This document shows positions 1 through 5,206 of a DNA stretch of 5,206 nucleotides, in pieces. This DNA comes from Actinomycetota bacterium. Lineage in GTDB: Bacteria > Actinomycetota > Thermoleophilia > Solirubrobacterales > Solirubrobacteraceae. Each line of letters starts with the position of its first letter. Positions within the stretch are counted from its first letter, which is position 1. The stretch lies in NCBI GenBank assembly GCA_903970315.1, contig CAJCIJ010000237.1, forward strand, positions 1 to 5,206. Reading direction: 5' to 3'. The notes under the pieces are model-generated. The model was not told where the DNA came from and made no database searches. It saw nothing but the letters and a program-made list of their open reading frames with translations. A program made the translations under genes and the position numbers.

Positions 1-191
1 CTGCCATCACCGGAGCCACCGGGCTGGATGGAGAGGCCGTCAGCGACGTGCTCGTGCTGGAGCGCTTTGCGCTGCTCACCGTCCCTGAGTCAGAGTCCGG
101 GCGGGTCGTCGAGGCGCTGGACGGAGCGAACGTGAGCAAGGGCACCGTCCACGCCGAGGTGCTCGGCGCCGGCCGTTCCGCCGGCGCTTAG
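1..191 (+). CDS. C-terminal end of a probable DEAD-box RNA helicase (DbpA-type RNA-binding domain), partial
   Basis: The gene enters from the left edge and is read from position 3, giving 62 residues and a TAG stop at 189-191. The order of elements is a short 'ITGATGLDG' stretch, then 'VSDVLVLERFALLTVPES', then 'VVEALDGANVSKGTVHAEVL'. This resembles the small RRM-like DbpA RNA-binding domain at the C-terminus of many bacterial DEAD-box helicases. That domain usually reads as I.GAI....GL.G..IG.I.I..RFS.VEVPE, then a helix ending in AL.G, then a last strand with a basic patch. The domain helps target the helicase to structured RNA such as rRNA. The final strand here (KGTVHAEV) is less basic than usual, and the expected 'IG.I' is 'VSDVL', so this copy is divergent. 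No helicase core motif is visible because the rest lies outside the window. The family call is inference from about 55 aligned residues; another small alpha/beta domain is possible. Confidence 0.6.
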   Translation, partial: AITGATGLDGEAVSDVLVLERFALLTVPESESGRVVEALDGANVSKGTVHAEVLGAGRSAGA

Positions 192-221
192 CGCGCGCCT
201 TGAAGTTCGAACTCCGCGCGC
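191..221 (+). terminator. Possible hairpin terminator after the helicase-like gene
   Basis: Immediately at the stop codon, GCGCGC (191-196) can pair with GCGCGC (216-221). Between them lies the perfect 10-bp palindrome AGTTCGAACT (204-213). No run of T follows, so this is not a canonical intrinsic terminator. Many actinobacterial terminators lack the U tract, which keeps the call alive. The alternating GC arms are self-complementary and could arise by chance in GC-rich DNA. Confidence 0.25.
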
Positions 222-225
222 TGGA

Positions 226-278
226 GATCGGACTATCATCCTCTGGTCCGATCGCGTTGATCCGGACGTGCTAAGCAC
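226..278 (+). promoter_or_regulatory. Leader of the aldehyde dehydrogenase gene: inverted repeats and -10-like box
   Basis: GATCGGAC (226-233) and GTCCGATC (246-253) form a perfect 8-bp inverted repeat. With a G-U and an A-U pair the RNA stem extends to 226-235/244-253, closing an 8-nt loop. The 3' arm (246-253) can instead pair with GATCCGGAC (259-267), with one bulged C and a 5-nt loop, so the two hairpins exclude each other. A second compact palindrome, GTGCTAAGCAC, lies at 268-278. TATCAT at 234-239 fits a TANNNT -10 box inside the first repeat, but no good -35 sits 16-18 bp upstream. The set could be a repressor operator over a promoter or an attenuator-like leader. What is visible is only the symmetry; the function is inferred. 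Confidence 0.4.
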
Positions 279-292
279 TGCTACTGGCAGGC

Positions 293-300
293 GGAAGGAG
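293..300 (+). promoter_or_regulatory. Ribosome binding site that decides the aldehyde dehydrogenase start
   Basis: GGAAGGAG is a strong Shine-Dalgarno sequence. It lies 5 nt before ATG at 306 but overlaps the in-frame GTG at 300-302. The ATG is therefore the likely start, and the GTG, two codons upstream, is not. Confidence 0.8.
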
Positions 301-305
301 TGTCC

Positions 306-1937
306 ATGCGGACCCAGGAGATTGCGGACACCGCGACACCGGACTCAAACGGTGTCACGACGTTGGCGCAGCCGACGAGCGTAAACGGCGAGCAGGCTGC
401 CCCGACAGCGACACCCGCCCCGGCGGCGGCTGGAATCTCGGTCGAGAACCCCGCCACGGGCGGCGTTGTGGGCACCGTGCCAAGCATCGACAACGCCGAA
501 CTGGCCGAGATGGCCCAGCGCGGCCGTGAGGCCCAACCGGCCTGGGAGGCGATGGGCTTCGACGGTCGCGGGCAGGTTTTGCGCAGGGCGCAGAAGTGGG
601 TGACAGACAACGCCGAGCGCGTGATCTCCACGATTGTCGCCGAGACCGGCAAGACCTACGAGGACGCTCAGCTGGCCGAGTATCTCTACGCCGCCAACTC
701 CTTCGGCTTCTGGGCCAAGATGGCGCCCAAGTACCTCGCCGAGGAACACGTCTCATCCAGCCAGATCCTGGTCAAGGGCAAGCGGCTGCGCGTGCACTAC
801 CGACCCCTCGGACTGATCGGCGTGATCGGGCCCTGGAACTACCCCCTGACGAACTCCTTCGGCGACTGCATCCCCGCGCTTGCCGCCGGCAACAGCGTGA
901 TCCTCAAGCCGTCCTCGCTGACCCCCTTCACCTCGCTGCTGATGGCCGAGTGCATGACCGCAAGCGGCCTGCCCGAGAACGTCTTCCAGGTGGCCACCGG
1001 AAGCGGCGGCACGGGCGCGGCGCTGATCGAGCTGGTGGACATGATCATGTTCACAGGCTCCACCGAGGTTGGCCGCAAGATCGGCGAAGGCGCCGCCCGG
1101 CGGCTGATCCCCTGCTCGCTTGAGCTTGGCGGCAAGGACCCCATGGTGGTGCTCGCCGACGCCGACCTCGAGCGCGCTGCCAACTTCGCCACGTACTACT
1201 CGATGCAGAACGCCGGTCAGACGTGCATCTCGATCGAGCGTGCCTACGTCGAGGAGGCCGTCTATGAGGATTTCGTCAACCGCGTCACCGCAAAGGTGCG
1301 CGCGCTGCGCGTCGGGCCACCCGCGGGCCCCGGGTCCGTCGAGGTCGGCGCGATCACCTTCCCCGATCAGATCGGCACGATCTCCGAGCAGGTCAAGGAC
1401 GCCGTGGACAAGGGCGCGCGACTGATGACAGGAGGTCAGCAGCAGAGCGGATCGACCGCCGACGGCAAGGGGGGGCGCTTCTATGAACCCACCGTGATCG
1501 CCGACACCGACCACACCATGAAGGTCATGACCGAGGAGACCTTCGGCCCTGTGCTGCCGATCATGAAGGTTCGCGATGCCGAGGAAGCGGTGCGGCTGGC
1601 CAACGACTCCCCCTACGGACTCGGCGCGTCGGTCTTCACCGGCGACGCCCGCCGCGGCGAACAGATCGCCGGGCGCATCCGCGCGGGGGCGGCCAACGTC
1701 AACGACGCCCTGATCAACTACACCGTGCTTGAGCTGCCCATGAGTGGGCAGAAGGAATCCGGGCCCGGCCAGCGTCACGGCGCCGGCGGGATCCGCAAGT
1801 ACTGCGCTCAGCAGGCGATGGTCGTGACCTCGCTGATTGCGCCCAAGCGCGAGCCGCACATGTATCCGTACCGGGCCAGCATGACCCGCCTGATGGGCAG
1901 GTTCTTCAAGCTCATGTACGGACGCGGTCGCCGCTGA
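306..1937 (+). CDS. NAD(P)-dependent aldehyde dehydrogenase (ALDH superfamily)
   Basis: This cytosolic enzyme of 543 residues oxidises an aldehyde to the acid with NAD(P)+. The ALDH landmarks are all present. These are PWNY at 176-179 with oxyanion-hole Asn178, the cofactor lysine K201 in ILKPSS, FTGSTEVG from 249, general base Glu273 in LELGG, nucleophile Cys307 in GQTCIS, and EETFGP with E411 and F413. The Glu-to-Cys distance of 34 is typical. The text around the catalytic sites (ELGGKDPMVV, GQTCISIERAYVE) and the tail layout recall mycobacterial GabD2-type succinate-semialdehyde dehydrogenases. The substrate cannot be read from the sequence, so I give no symbol. Two additions lie outside the core: about 42 Ala/Pro/Thr-rich N-terminal residues, and a basic amphipathic tail from about residue 512 (YPYRASMTRLMGRFFKLMYG) that could touch membrane. 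The start is ATG 306, set by GGAAGGAG at 293-300. The last 26 bp overlap the convergent HAD gene. Confidence 0.95.
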   Translation: MRTQEIADTATPDSNGVTTLAQPTSVNGEQAAPTATPAPAAAGISVENPATGGVVGTVPSIDNAELAEMAQRGREAQPAWEAMGFDGRGQVLRRAQKWVTDNAERVISTIVAETGKTYEDAQLAEYLYAANSFGFWAKMAPKYLAEEHVSSSQILVKGKRLRVHYRPLGLIGVIGPWNYPLTNSFGDCIPALAAGNSVILKPSSLTPFTSLLMAECMTASGLPENVFQVATGSGGTGAALIELVDMIMFTGSTEVGRKIGEGAARRLIPCSLELGGKDPMVVLADADLERAANFATYYSMQNAGQTCISIERAYVEEAVYEDFVNRVTAKVRALRVGPPAGPGSVEVGAITFPDQIGTISEQVKDAVDKGARLMTGGQQQSGSTADGKGGRFYEPTVIADTDHTMKVMTEETFGPVLPIMKVRDAEEAVRLANDSPYGLGASVFTGDARRGEQIAGRIRAGAANVNDALINYTVLELPMSGQKESGPGQRHGAGGIRKYCAQQAMVVTSLIAPKREPHMYPYRASMTRLMGRFFKLMYGRGRR

Positions 1938-2655
1938 GCGCCACGCCCAGTATTCGTTCCAGCTCGGCGATCGTGGTCGCCGAGTCGGTGTGGTGGACCG
2001 TTGCCATGCCCAGCTCCTTGGCGGGCGCGAGGTTGTGCGGCAGGTCGTCGACGAACACCGAGCGCTCCGGCGCCACGCCGGCGTAGCGCGCTCCCAGCAG
2101 GTACATCTCGGGCGCCGGCTTGCGCATGCCCACTTCCGCCGAGATCACAACGCCGTCGAAGATTTCCGAGAAGAGATCGTGTGGGTAGCGGTGCACGCCC
2201 CAGGAGTTGGAGATGAGCGCCGTGCGAACGCCCGCCGCATGGGCCAGGCGGACCGCTTCGATCATCGCCTCATCAGGACCCACGTCGGCCATCAGGCCGT
2301 CGATCAGACCGTCCGGGGGGACCCCGAGAAGGGCCGCCAGGCCGGGCTCGAACTCCCGCTCTGAGATTCGGCCCACCTCAAGGGCCACGAGCAGCTCGCG
2401 GAAATCGCCGTCGGTCCGAAAACGGCTGCCCAGCTCGGAAAAGTCAATGCCCTCGCGAATGCAGTAGGCGCCGAAGGAGGCAAACAGGTTGGTGGTGAGC
2501 ACGCCTCCCCAGTCCACGAGCAGCCCGCGCGGTCCATCGCCGTCGATCACCGGCCCGCCGCCGTCACCGCCGCCGTTGGGGCCGGGGTCGTCCGGGCCAC
2601 TGTGGCCGGGGACGGGGGCGGCGGGGCCGGGCGTCCCGTCAGGCGAGCTCACCAC
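1912..2655 (-). CDS. HAD-superfamily hydrolase, ACAD10/epoxide-hydrolase N-domain type
   Basis: This is a 247-residue cytosolic haloacid-dehalogenase-fold protein, probably a phosphatase on a small or acyl-CoA-linked phosphoester. Motif I is VDWGGVLTTN with nucleophile Asp48, motif II is ALISNSWG with Ser149, motif III is GMRKPAPEMY with Lys179, and motif IV is VFVDDLPHNL with Asp203-Asp204. A helical cap lies between about 56 and 140. The residue two after the nucleophile is Gly50, not the usual general acid/base Asp. The same D-x-G-G-V form occurs in the HAD domain of human ACAD10, and motifs II-IV also match that domain best. The first about 42 residues are Gly/Pro-rich and unlike any HAD fold. 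The GTG at 2655 (weak GAGG nine bases before it) overlaps the upstream kinase gene by 17 bp, suggesting coupled translation. GTG at 2652 or 2550 are alternative starts. The gene end overlaps the aldehyde dehydrogenase antisense by 26 bp. Confidence 0.9.
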   Translation of the reverse strand: MVSSPDGTPGPAAPVPGHSGPDDPGPNGGGDGGGPVIDGDGPRGLLVDWGGVLTTNLFASFGAYCIREGIDFSELGSRFRTDGDFRELLVALEVGRISEREFEPGLAALLGVPPDGLIDGLMADVGPDEAMIEAVRLAHAAGVRTALISNSWGVHRYPHDLFSEIFDGVVISAEVGMRKPAPEMYLLGARYAGVAPERSVFVDDLPHNLAPAKELGMATVHHTDSATTIAELERILGVALSGDRVRT

Positions 2656-3736
2656 GTGTCATCGCCTCGGCTGCTTGCGCCAGCGCCACGACACCGTCGC
2701 CGAACTGCGCAAGGTAGGGGTCGTCGGTGGCGCCGGCGAGCGCGCGCTTGTAGTTGCCCTCCATGAACACCACTGCCTTCCACATGGCTAGGGTGACATA
2801 CCAGCCAAGGGATCGCATCGAGCGCCCGGAGCGCTGCTCGTAGCGCGCGATCAGCTCCATCCGCGTCGGGAAGCCCGGGGCGCGTGTCACGCCGCCGAGG
2901 TAGGCGCGCAGCCCCTCCTCGGGGTCGCCGGGCTGGCTCCACATCATGCACATGTAGCCCACGTCGGCCAGGGGATCGCCGATCGTCGCCATCTCCCAGT
3001 CAAGGATCGCGTTCAGCCGAGCCGGTGACTGGGAGCCGAAGATGGTGTTGCCCAGGCGGTAGTCGCCGTGGACGATCGTCGACGGACCCGACTCGGGCAG
3101 GTTGTCTGAAAGCCATTGCCGCACCCGCTCGACCTCGGCAATCTCGCGCGTCCTGTTGACCTCCCAGAGGCCGCCAAAGCGGCGCAGCTGGCGCTCCAGG
3201 TAGCCGGTGGGCTTGCCAAATCCCTCCAGGTCTGCTGCACGCCAGTCCACGGCGTGCACCTCTACGAGCGCGTCGATGAGCTCGTCACCGATCCGTGCGC
3301 GCTCGGCGGGCACGTCAAGAGCGGCCGGCACCTCGGCCACGATCACCTCGCCGCTCACGCGCTCCATGACGTAGAAGGGAGCCCCGATGACGTCGTCGTC
3401 GGGGCATGTCGCCAGCACCGCCGGCACGCGGGCCTCGGTTGGCGCCAGCGCGCTCAGTAGGCGAGCCTCGCGCATGACATCGTGGGCGCTGGGTGGCAGC
3501 GGCGGGCGCGGTGGACGGCGCAGCACCATCTCCGGTGCGCCGGCACGCTCGACGAGGTAGGTGACGTTGGAGTGCCCCTCGCCGATCGGCGAGACATCGA
3601 TCTCTCCGTGGCCCAGGCCATGCCCGTCCAGAAAGGCTTCCAGCGGTTCGCGCACGATCAGCGCAGGACGGTCGCCGGGGCGCACCTGGGATACGTTGGC
3701 GACGACATCGTCGGGGGCCATCGACGCAGGGGTCAT
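2639..3736 (-). CDS. APH-fold phosphotransferase of the ACAD10/11 N-terminal kinase family
   Basis: This 365-residue protein has a small-molecule kinase fold. Visible in order are the glycine-rich loop IGEGHSNVTYLV (51-62), VLRRPP at 71-76, SAHDVMREARLL (83-94) with helix-C-like Glu90, the hinge IGAPFYVMERVSG (117-129), the catalytic loop HGDYRLGN (H223, D225, N230), and the metal-binding DWEMATIGDPLADVGY (D246). The set matches the ACAD10/11 kinase family rather than drug-resistance enzymes. Characterised relatives, P. putida LvaA and the ACAD11 kinase domain, phosphorylate 4-hydroxyacyl-CoAs so that phosphate can be eliminated to an enoyl-CoA. A similar substrate is inferred here. There is no acyl-CoA dehydrogenase domain, although such proteins are often mislabelled as one, and no dehydrogenase partner lies within the window. 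ATG 3736 has no Shine-Dalgarno but sits 7 nt after a -10-like box, consistent with a leaderless transcript. ATG at 3721 (Met6) is an alternative. It is first gene of a two-gene operon with the HAD hydrolase. Confidence 0.92.
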   Translation of the reverse strand: MTPASMAPDDVVANVSQVRPGDRPALIVREPLEAFLDGHGLGHGEIDVSPIGEGHSNVTYLVERAGAPEMVLRRPPRPPLPPSAHDVMREARLLSALAPTEARVPAVLATCPDDDVIGAPFYVMERVSGEVIVAEVPAALDVPAERARIGDELIDALVEVHAVDWRAADLEGFGKPTGYLERQLRRFGGLWEVNRTREIAEVERVRQWLSDNLPESGPSTIVHGDYRLGNTIFGSQSPARLNAILDWEMATIGDPLADVGYMCMMWSQPGDPEEGLRAYLGGVTRAPGFPTRMELIARYEQRSGRSMRSLGWYVTLAMWKAVVFMEGNYKRALAGATDDPYLAQFGDGVVALAQAAEAMTRGELA

Positions 3737-3742
3737 GAGCCA

Positions 3743-3772
3743 AAGCTATCGTTGCCGCGACCACGTGCGCAA
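3743..3772 (-). promoter_or_regulatory. Probable leaderless promoter of the kinase-hydrolase operon
   Basis: Read on the minus strand, TTGCGC (3772-3767) is followed by an 18-bp spacer and TAGCTT (3748-3743). The A of the kinase ATG at 3736 is then the seventh base downstream of the -10 box. This spacing puts the transcription start on the initiation codon, a common actinobacterial arrangement, and explains the missing Shine-Dalgarno. The -35 match is only the TTG core. Confidence 0.45.
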
Positions 3773-3774
3773 CG
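3750..3774. repeat. 25-bp dyad with CGTTGC/GCAACG arms, candidate operator
   Basis: CGTTGC (3750-3755) and GCAACG (3769-3774) are perfect inverted 6-bp arms separated by 13 bp that contain the palindrome CACGTG (3762-3767). The dyad covers the -35 and spacer of the candidate kinase promoter. A dimeric regulator bound here could block that promoter and might also affect the divergent glycosidase gene. No regulator gene is in the window. Arms of this length can occur by chance. Confidence 0.35.
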
Positions 3775-3849
3775 TCGGAGTGCGCGTCGTGTTCTCAGAC
3801 TGGCGGCCGGAGCCCGTTCCGGTGCCCAATCCGGGAGACCCACGGCCAC

Positions 3850-3855
3850 GAGGAG
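3850..3855 (+). promoter_or_regulatory. Ribosome binding site of the glycoside hydrolase gene
   Basis: GAGGAG ends 4 nt before ATG at 3860. It is the only purine-rich box near a candidate start in this frame and supports ATG 3860 over GTG 3923. A short hairpin, CCGGAG (3807-3812) with TTCCGG (3817-3822), lies in the presumed 5' leader. I could not identify a convincing plus-strand promoter in 3737-3849. Confidence 0.65.
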
Positions 3856-3859
3856 ACCG

Positions 3860-5206
3860 ATGAGACCTCTGCAAAGACACCCGCACAGACGACCGAGCCC
3901 CGGCGCGCTGCGGCACACGGGCGTGCGGCGGAGGCAAACGAGCGCGCCCCCCGCGCTCTGTTTGTTGGCGCTGTGCCTATCGATGTTGGCGTCTGCCCTG
4001 TTTGCCAGTGGAGCGCAGGCATCGGCTGGCCAGACGGTGTACTTCGAGCCCGGCTCGGTGCTGTTGAACGCAAAGACCCGCCCTGCCGCCATCCGCCAGA
4101 TGGAGCACCTGGGAGTCTCGGCGATCCGCGTCGAGCTGCCGTGGCGCGAAGTGGCCCCGGACCCCAGCTCCAAGACGCGCCCCAACTTTGAGCCGCTGAA
4201 CCCCTACAGCTACCACTGGGGCGAATACGACGTCGCGATAGCCGAAGCCCACCGGCTGGGCTGGAAGGTGCTGCTCACGGTCACCGCGCCCGTTCCCAAG
4301 TGGGCGACGGCCACACACGCCGACTACCTCACCCGGCCCAGCGATCAGTACTTCAAGGAATTCATGACCGCTGTGGGGACCCACTACGGCTCCGAGGTAT
4401 CGCTGTTTGCGATCTGGAACGAGCCCAACCACCCGGCGTTCCTGCTGCCCCAGTTTCTGCCCAACCATCAGCCCGCCTCGCCGACGATCTACCGAGGGCT
4501 CTTCCAGGCCGGGTACGCCGGTCTGCAAGCCGCCGGGATCTCACACCCGGAGGTGCTCATGGGTGAAACGGCACCCACGGGCACCGACACTGGCAGTGGC
4601 CTGCACGACGTGGCCCCCTTGGCGTTCCTGCGCGGCGTGCTCTGCCTCAACGCCGCCTACAAGCGCTCACGCTCCTGTCCCATGCTGCCCGCCTACGGCT
4701 TTGGCGACCACGCGTACACCACCGCTGCGGGCCCCTTCTATGAGCCTCCGAACCCCGACGACGTGACGATTGGCGTGCTGGGGCGCCTTGTCAACGCTTT
4801 GAACCGTGCCGCCAGGGCGCACGCGGTCCGCGCGGACCTGCCCATCTATCTGACCGAGTTCGGCATCCAGTCCACGCCGAGCATCCTGGGCGTGTCGCCC
4901 GCCAAGCAGGCCGAGGACGACGCGATCGCCGAAAAGATCGCCTGGTCAAACCCCCGCGTGGTGGCCTTCTCGCAGTACCTGTTGCGCGACGATCCCGTTG
5001 GGGGCCCGCCGGGTTCCAGCGCCCGCGGCGGTTACATCGGCTTCCAGACGGGCCTGGAGACGGTCCAGGGGCATACCAAGCCTCTCTATGACGCTTGGCC
5101 CATTCCGCTGGTTGTCACCAAACTGGGCTCTGGGCACGGCTTCTCGCTCTGGGGACTGATACGGCCGGCCCACGGCGCCACGACTGCCACGGTGCTCGTG
5201 CAGAGC
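3860..5206 (+). CDS. Secreted clan GH-A glycoside hydrolase, 3' end outside window
   Basis: The frame stays open from ATG 3860 to the last base, giving 449 residues. Residues 1-31 are a long Arg/His-rich n-region. A hydrophobic segment (about 32-50, PALCLLALCLSMLASALFAS) follows, with likely signal-peptidase cleavage after AQASA near residue 56. The mature part reads as a (beta/alpha)8 barrel. IRVELPW is at 89-95, acid/base Glu188 is in IWNEPNH, a clan-type His-x-Tyr (H284, Y286) is in GDHAYT, nucleophile Glu333 is in YLTEFGIQ, and FSQYLLRDD is near 370-378. Glu on strands 4 and 7 defines clan GH-A retaining enzymes, so it should cleave an extracellular or cell-wall beta-glycan or glycoside. 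The family (GH5-like or GH39-like) and the substrate cannot be decided. After the barrel, from about residue 416, a beta-rich stretch with LWGLIRPAHGATTATVLVQ suggests the start of a C-terminal sandwich domain. It is divergent from the kinase operon with a separate ribosome binding site. Confidence 0.85.
   Translation, partial: MRPLQRHPHRRPSPGALRHTGVRRRQTSAPPALCLLALCLSMLASALFASGAQASAGQTVYFEPGSVLLNAKTRPAAIRQMEHLGVSAIRVELPWREVAPDPSSKTRPNFEPLNPYSYHWGEYDVAIAEAHRLGWKVLLTVTAPVPKWATATHADYLTRPSDQYFKEFMTAVGTHYGSEVSLFAIWNEPNHPAFLLPQFLPNHQPASPTIYRGLFQAGYAGLQAAGISHPEVLMGETAPTGTDTGSGLHDVAPLAFLRGVLCLNAAYKRSRSCPMLPAYGFGDHAYTTAAGPFYEPPNPDDVTIGVLGRLVNALNRAARAHAVRADLPIYLTEFGIQSTPSILGVSPAKQAEDDAIAEKIAWSNPRVVAFSQYLLRDDPVGGPPGSSARGGYIGFQTGLETVQGHTKPLYDAWPIPLVVTKLGSGHGFSLWGLIRPAHGATTATVLVQS

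Noticed and set aside
300..302. GTG as the start of the aldehyde dehydrogenase
   Set aside because: It overlaps the Shine-Dalgarno sequence itself; ATG 306 has the correct 5-nt spacing.
753..1859. Long minus-strand open frame (368 codons) antisense to the aldehyde dehydrogenase
   Set aside because: It is a GC-rich shadow frame. The translation is rich in His, Gly, Asp and Arg with no recognisable motif, while the plus strand has every ALDH catalytic motif.
2540..2640. Tandem repeat or CRISPR-like structure in the G/C-rich stretch
   Set aside because: There is no fixed repeat unit or spacer pattern. It is low-complexity coding sequence for Gly and Pro.
2639..3736. Aminoglycoside resistance kinase, or acyl-CoA dehydrogenase (a common mislabel)
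   Set aside because: The motifs match the ACAD10/11 kinase family, not resistance enzymes, and no flavin-dependent dehydrogenase domain is present in 365 residues.
3923..3960. Twin-arginine (Tat) signal in the glycosidase, using the RRR at residues 23-25
   Set aside because: The residues after the arginines (QTSAPP) do not fit the Tat consensus; a Sec-type signal with a long n-region fits better.
3977..4528. Minus-strand open frame of 183 codons opposite the glycosidase
   Set aside because: No domain or ribosome binding site was seen. The plus-strand frame has a signal peptide and both catalytic glutamates and stays open to the window edge.

Overview
This window comes from a GC-rich bacterial chromosome with compact gene packing and mostly G or C at third codon positions. 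The gene content fits a high-GC actinobacterium: an aldehyde dehydrogenase related to GabD2, an ACAD10/11-type kinase, and a secreted clan GH-A glycosidase with a 'WG.(I/V)RPA.GA' C-terminal stretch. A member of Thermoleophilia/Solirubrobacterales is my best guess. That placement is inference from protein style; there is no marker gene here.

Layout. Positions 1-191 (+) hold the last 62 codons of a gene whose end resembles the DbpA-type RNA-binding domain of DEAD-box helicases. Positions 192-305 are a leader dense in dyad symmetry. Positions 306-1937 (+) encode a complete NAD(P)-dependent aldehyde dehydrogenase. It runs tail to tail into a minus-strand pair: a HAD-superfamily hydrolase (1912-2655) and, upstream of it in transcription, an APH-fold kinase (2639-3736). 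The two minus-strand genes overlap by 17 bp, and the hydrolase overlaps the dehydrogenase by 26 bp. A 123-bp divergent intergenic region (3737-3859) separates the kinase from a secreted glycoside hydrolase that starts at 3860 (+) and runs off the window end.

How the genes relate. The kinase and hydrolase match, motif by motif, the two N-terminal domains of vertebrate ACAD10 (HAD, then APH, then acyl-CoA dehydrogenase). Here they are separate, translationally coupled genes in reversed order. Known relatives of the kinase (LvaA of Pseudomonas putida, the ACAD11 kinase domain) phosphorylate the hydroxyl of 4-hydroxyacyl-CoAs. A role in hydroxy-acyl-CoA or lipid catabolism is therefore the best hypothesis for the pair. 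The convergent aldehyde dehydrogenase could feed acids into the same pathway, but only position supports this. The glycosidase and helicase tail look unrelated.

I see no mobile element, CRISPR array, tRNA or rRNA gene, and no clear sign of recent transfer. The most interesting items are the split ACAD10-like kinase/phosphatase pair, the alternative hairpins in the dehydrogenase leader, and the probable leaderless, dyad-containing promoter of the kinase.
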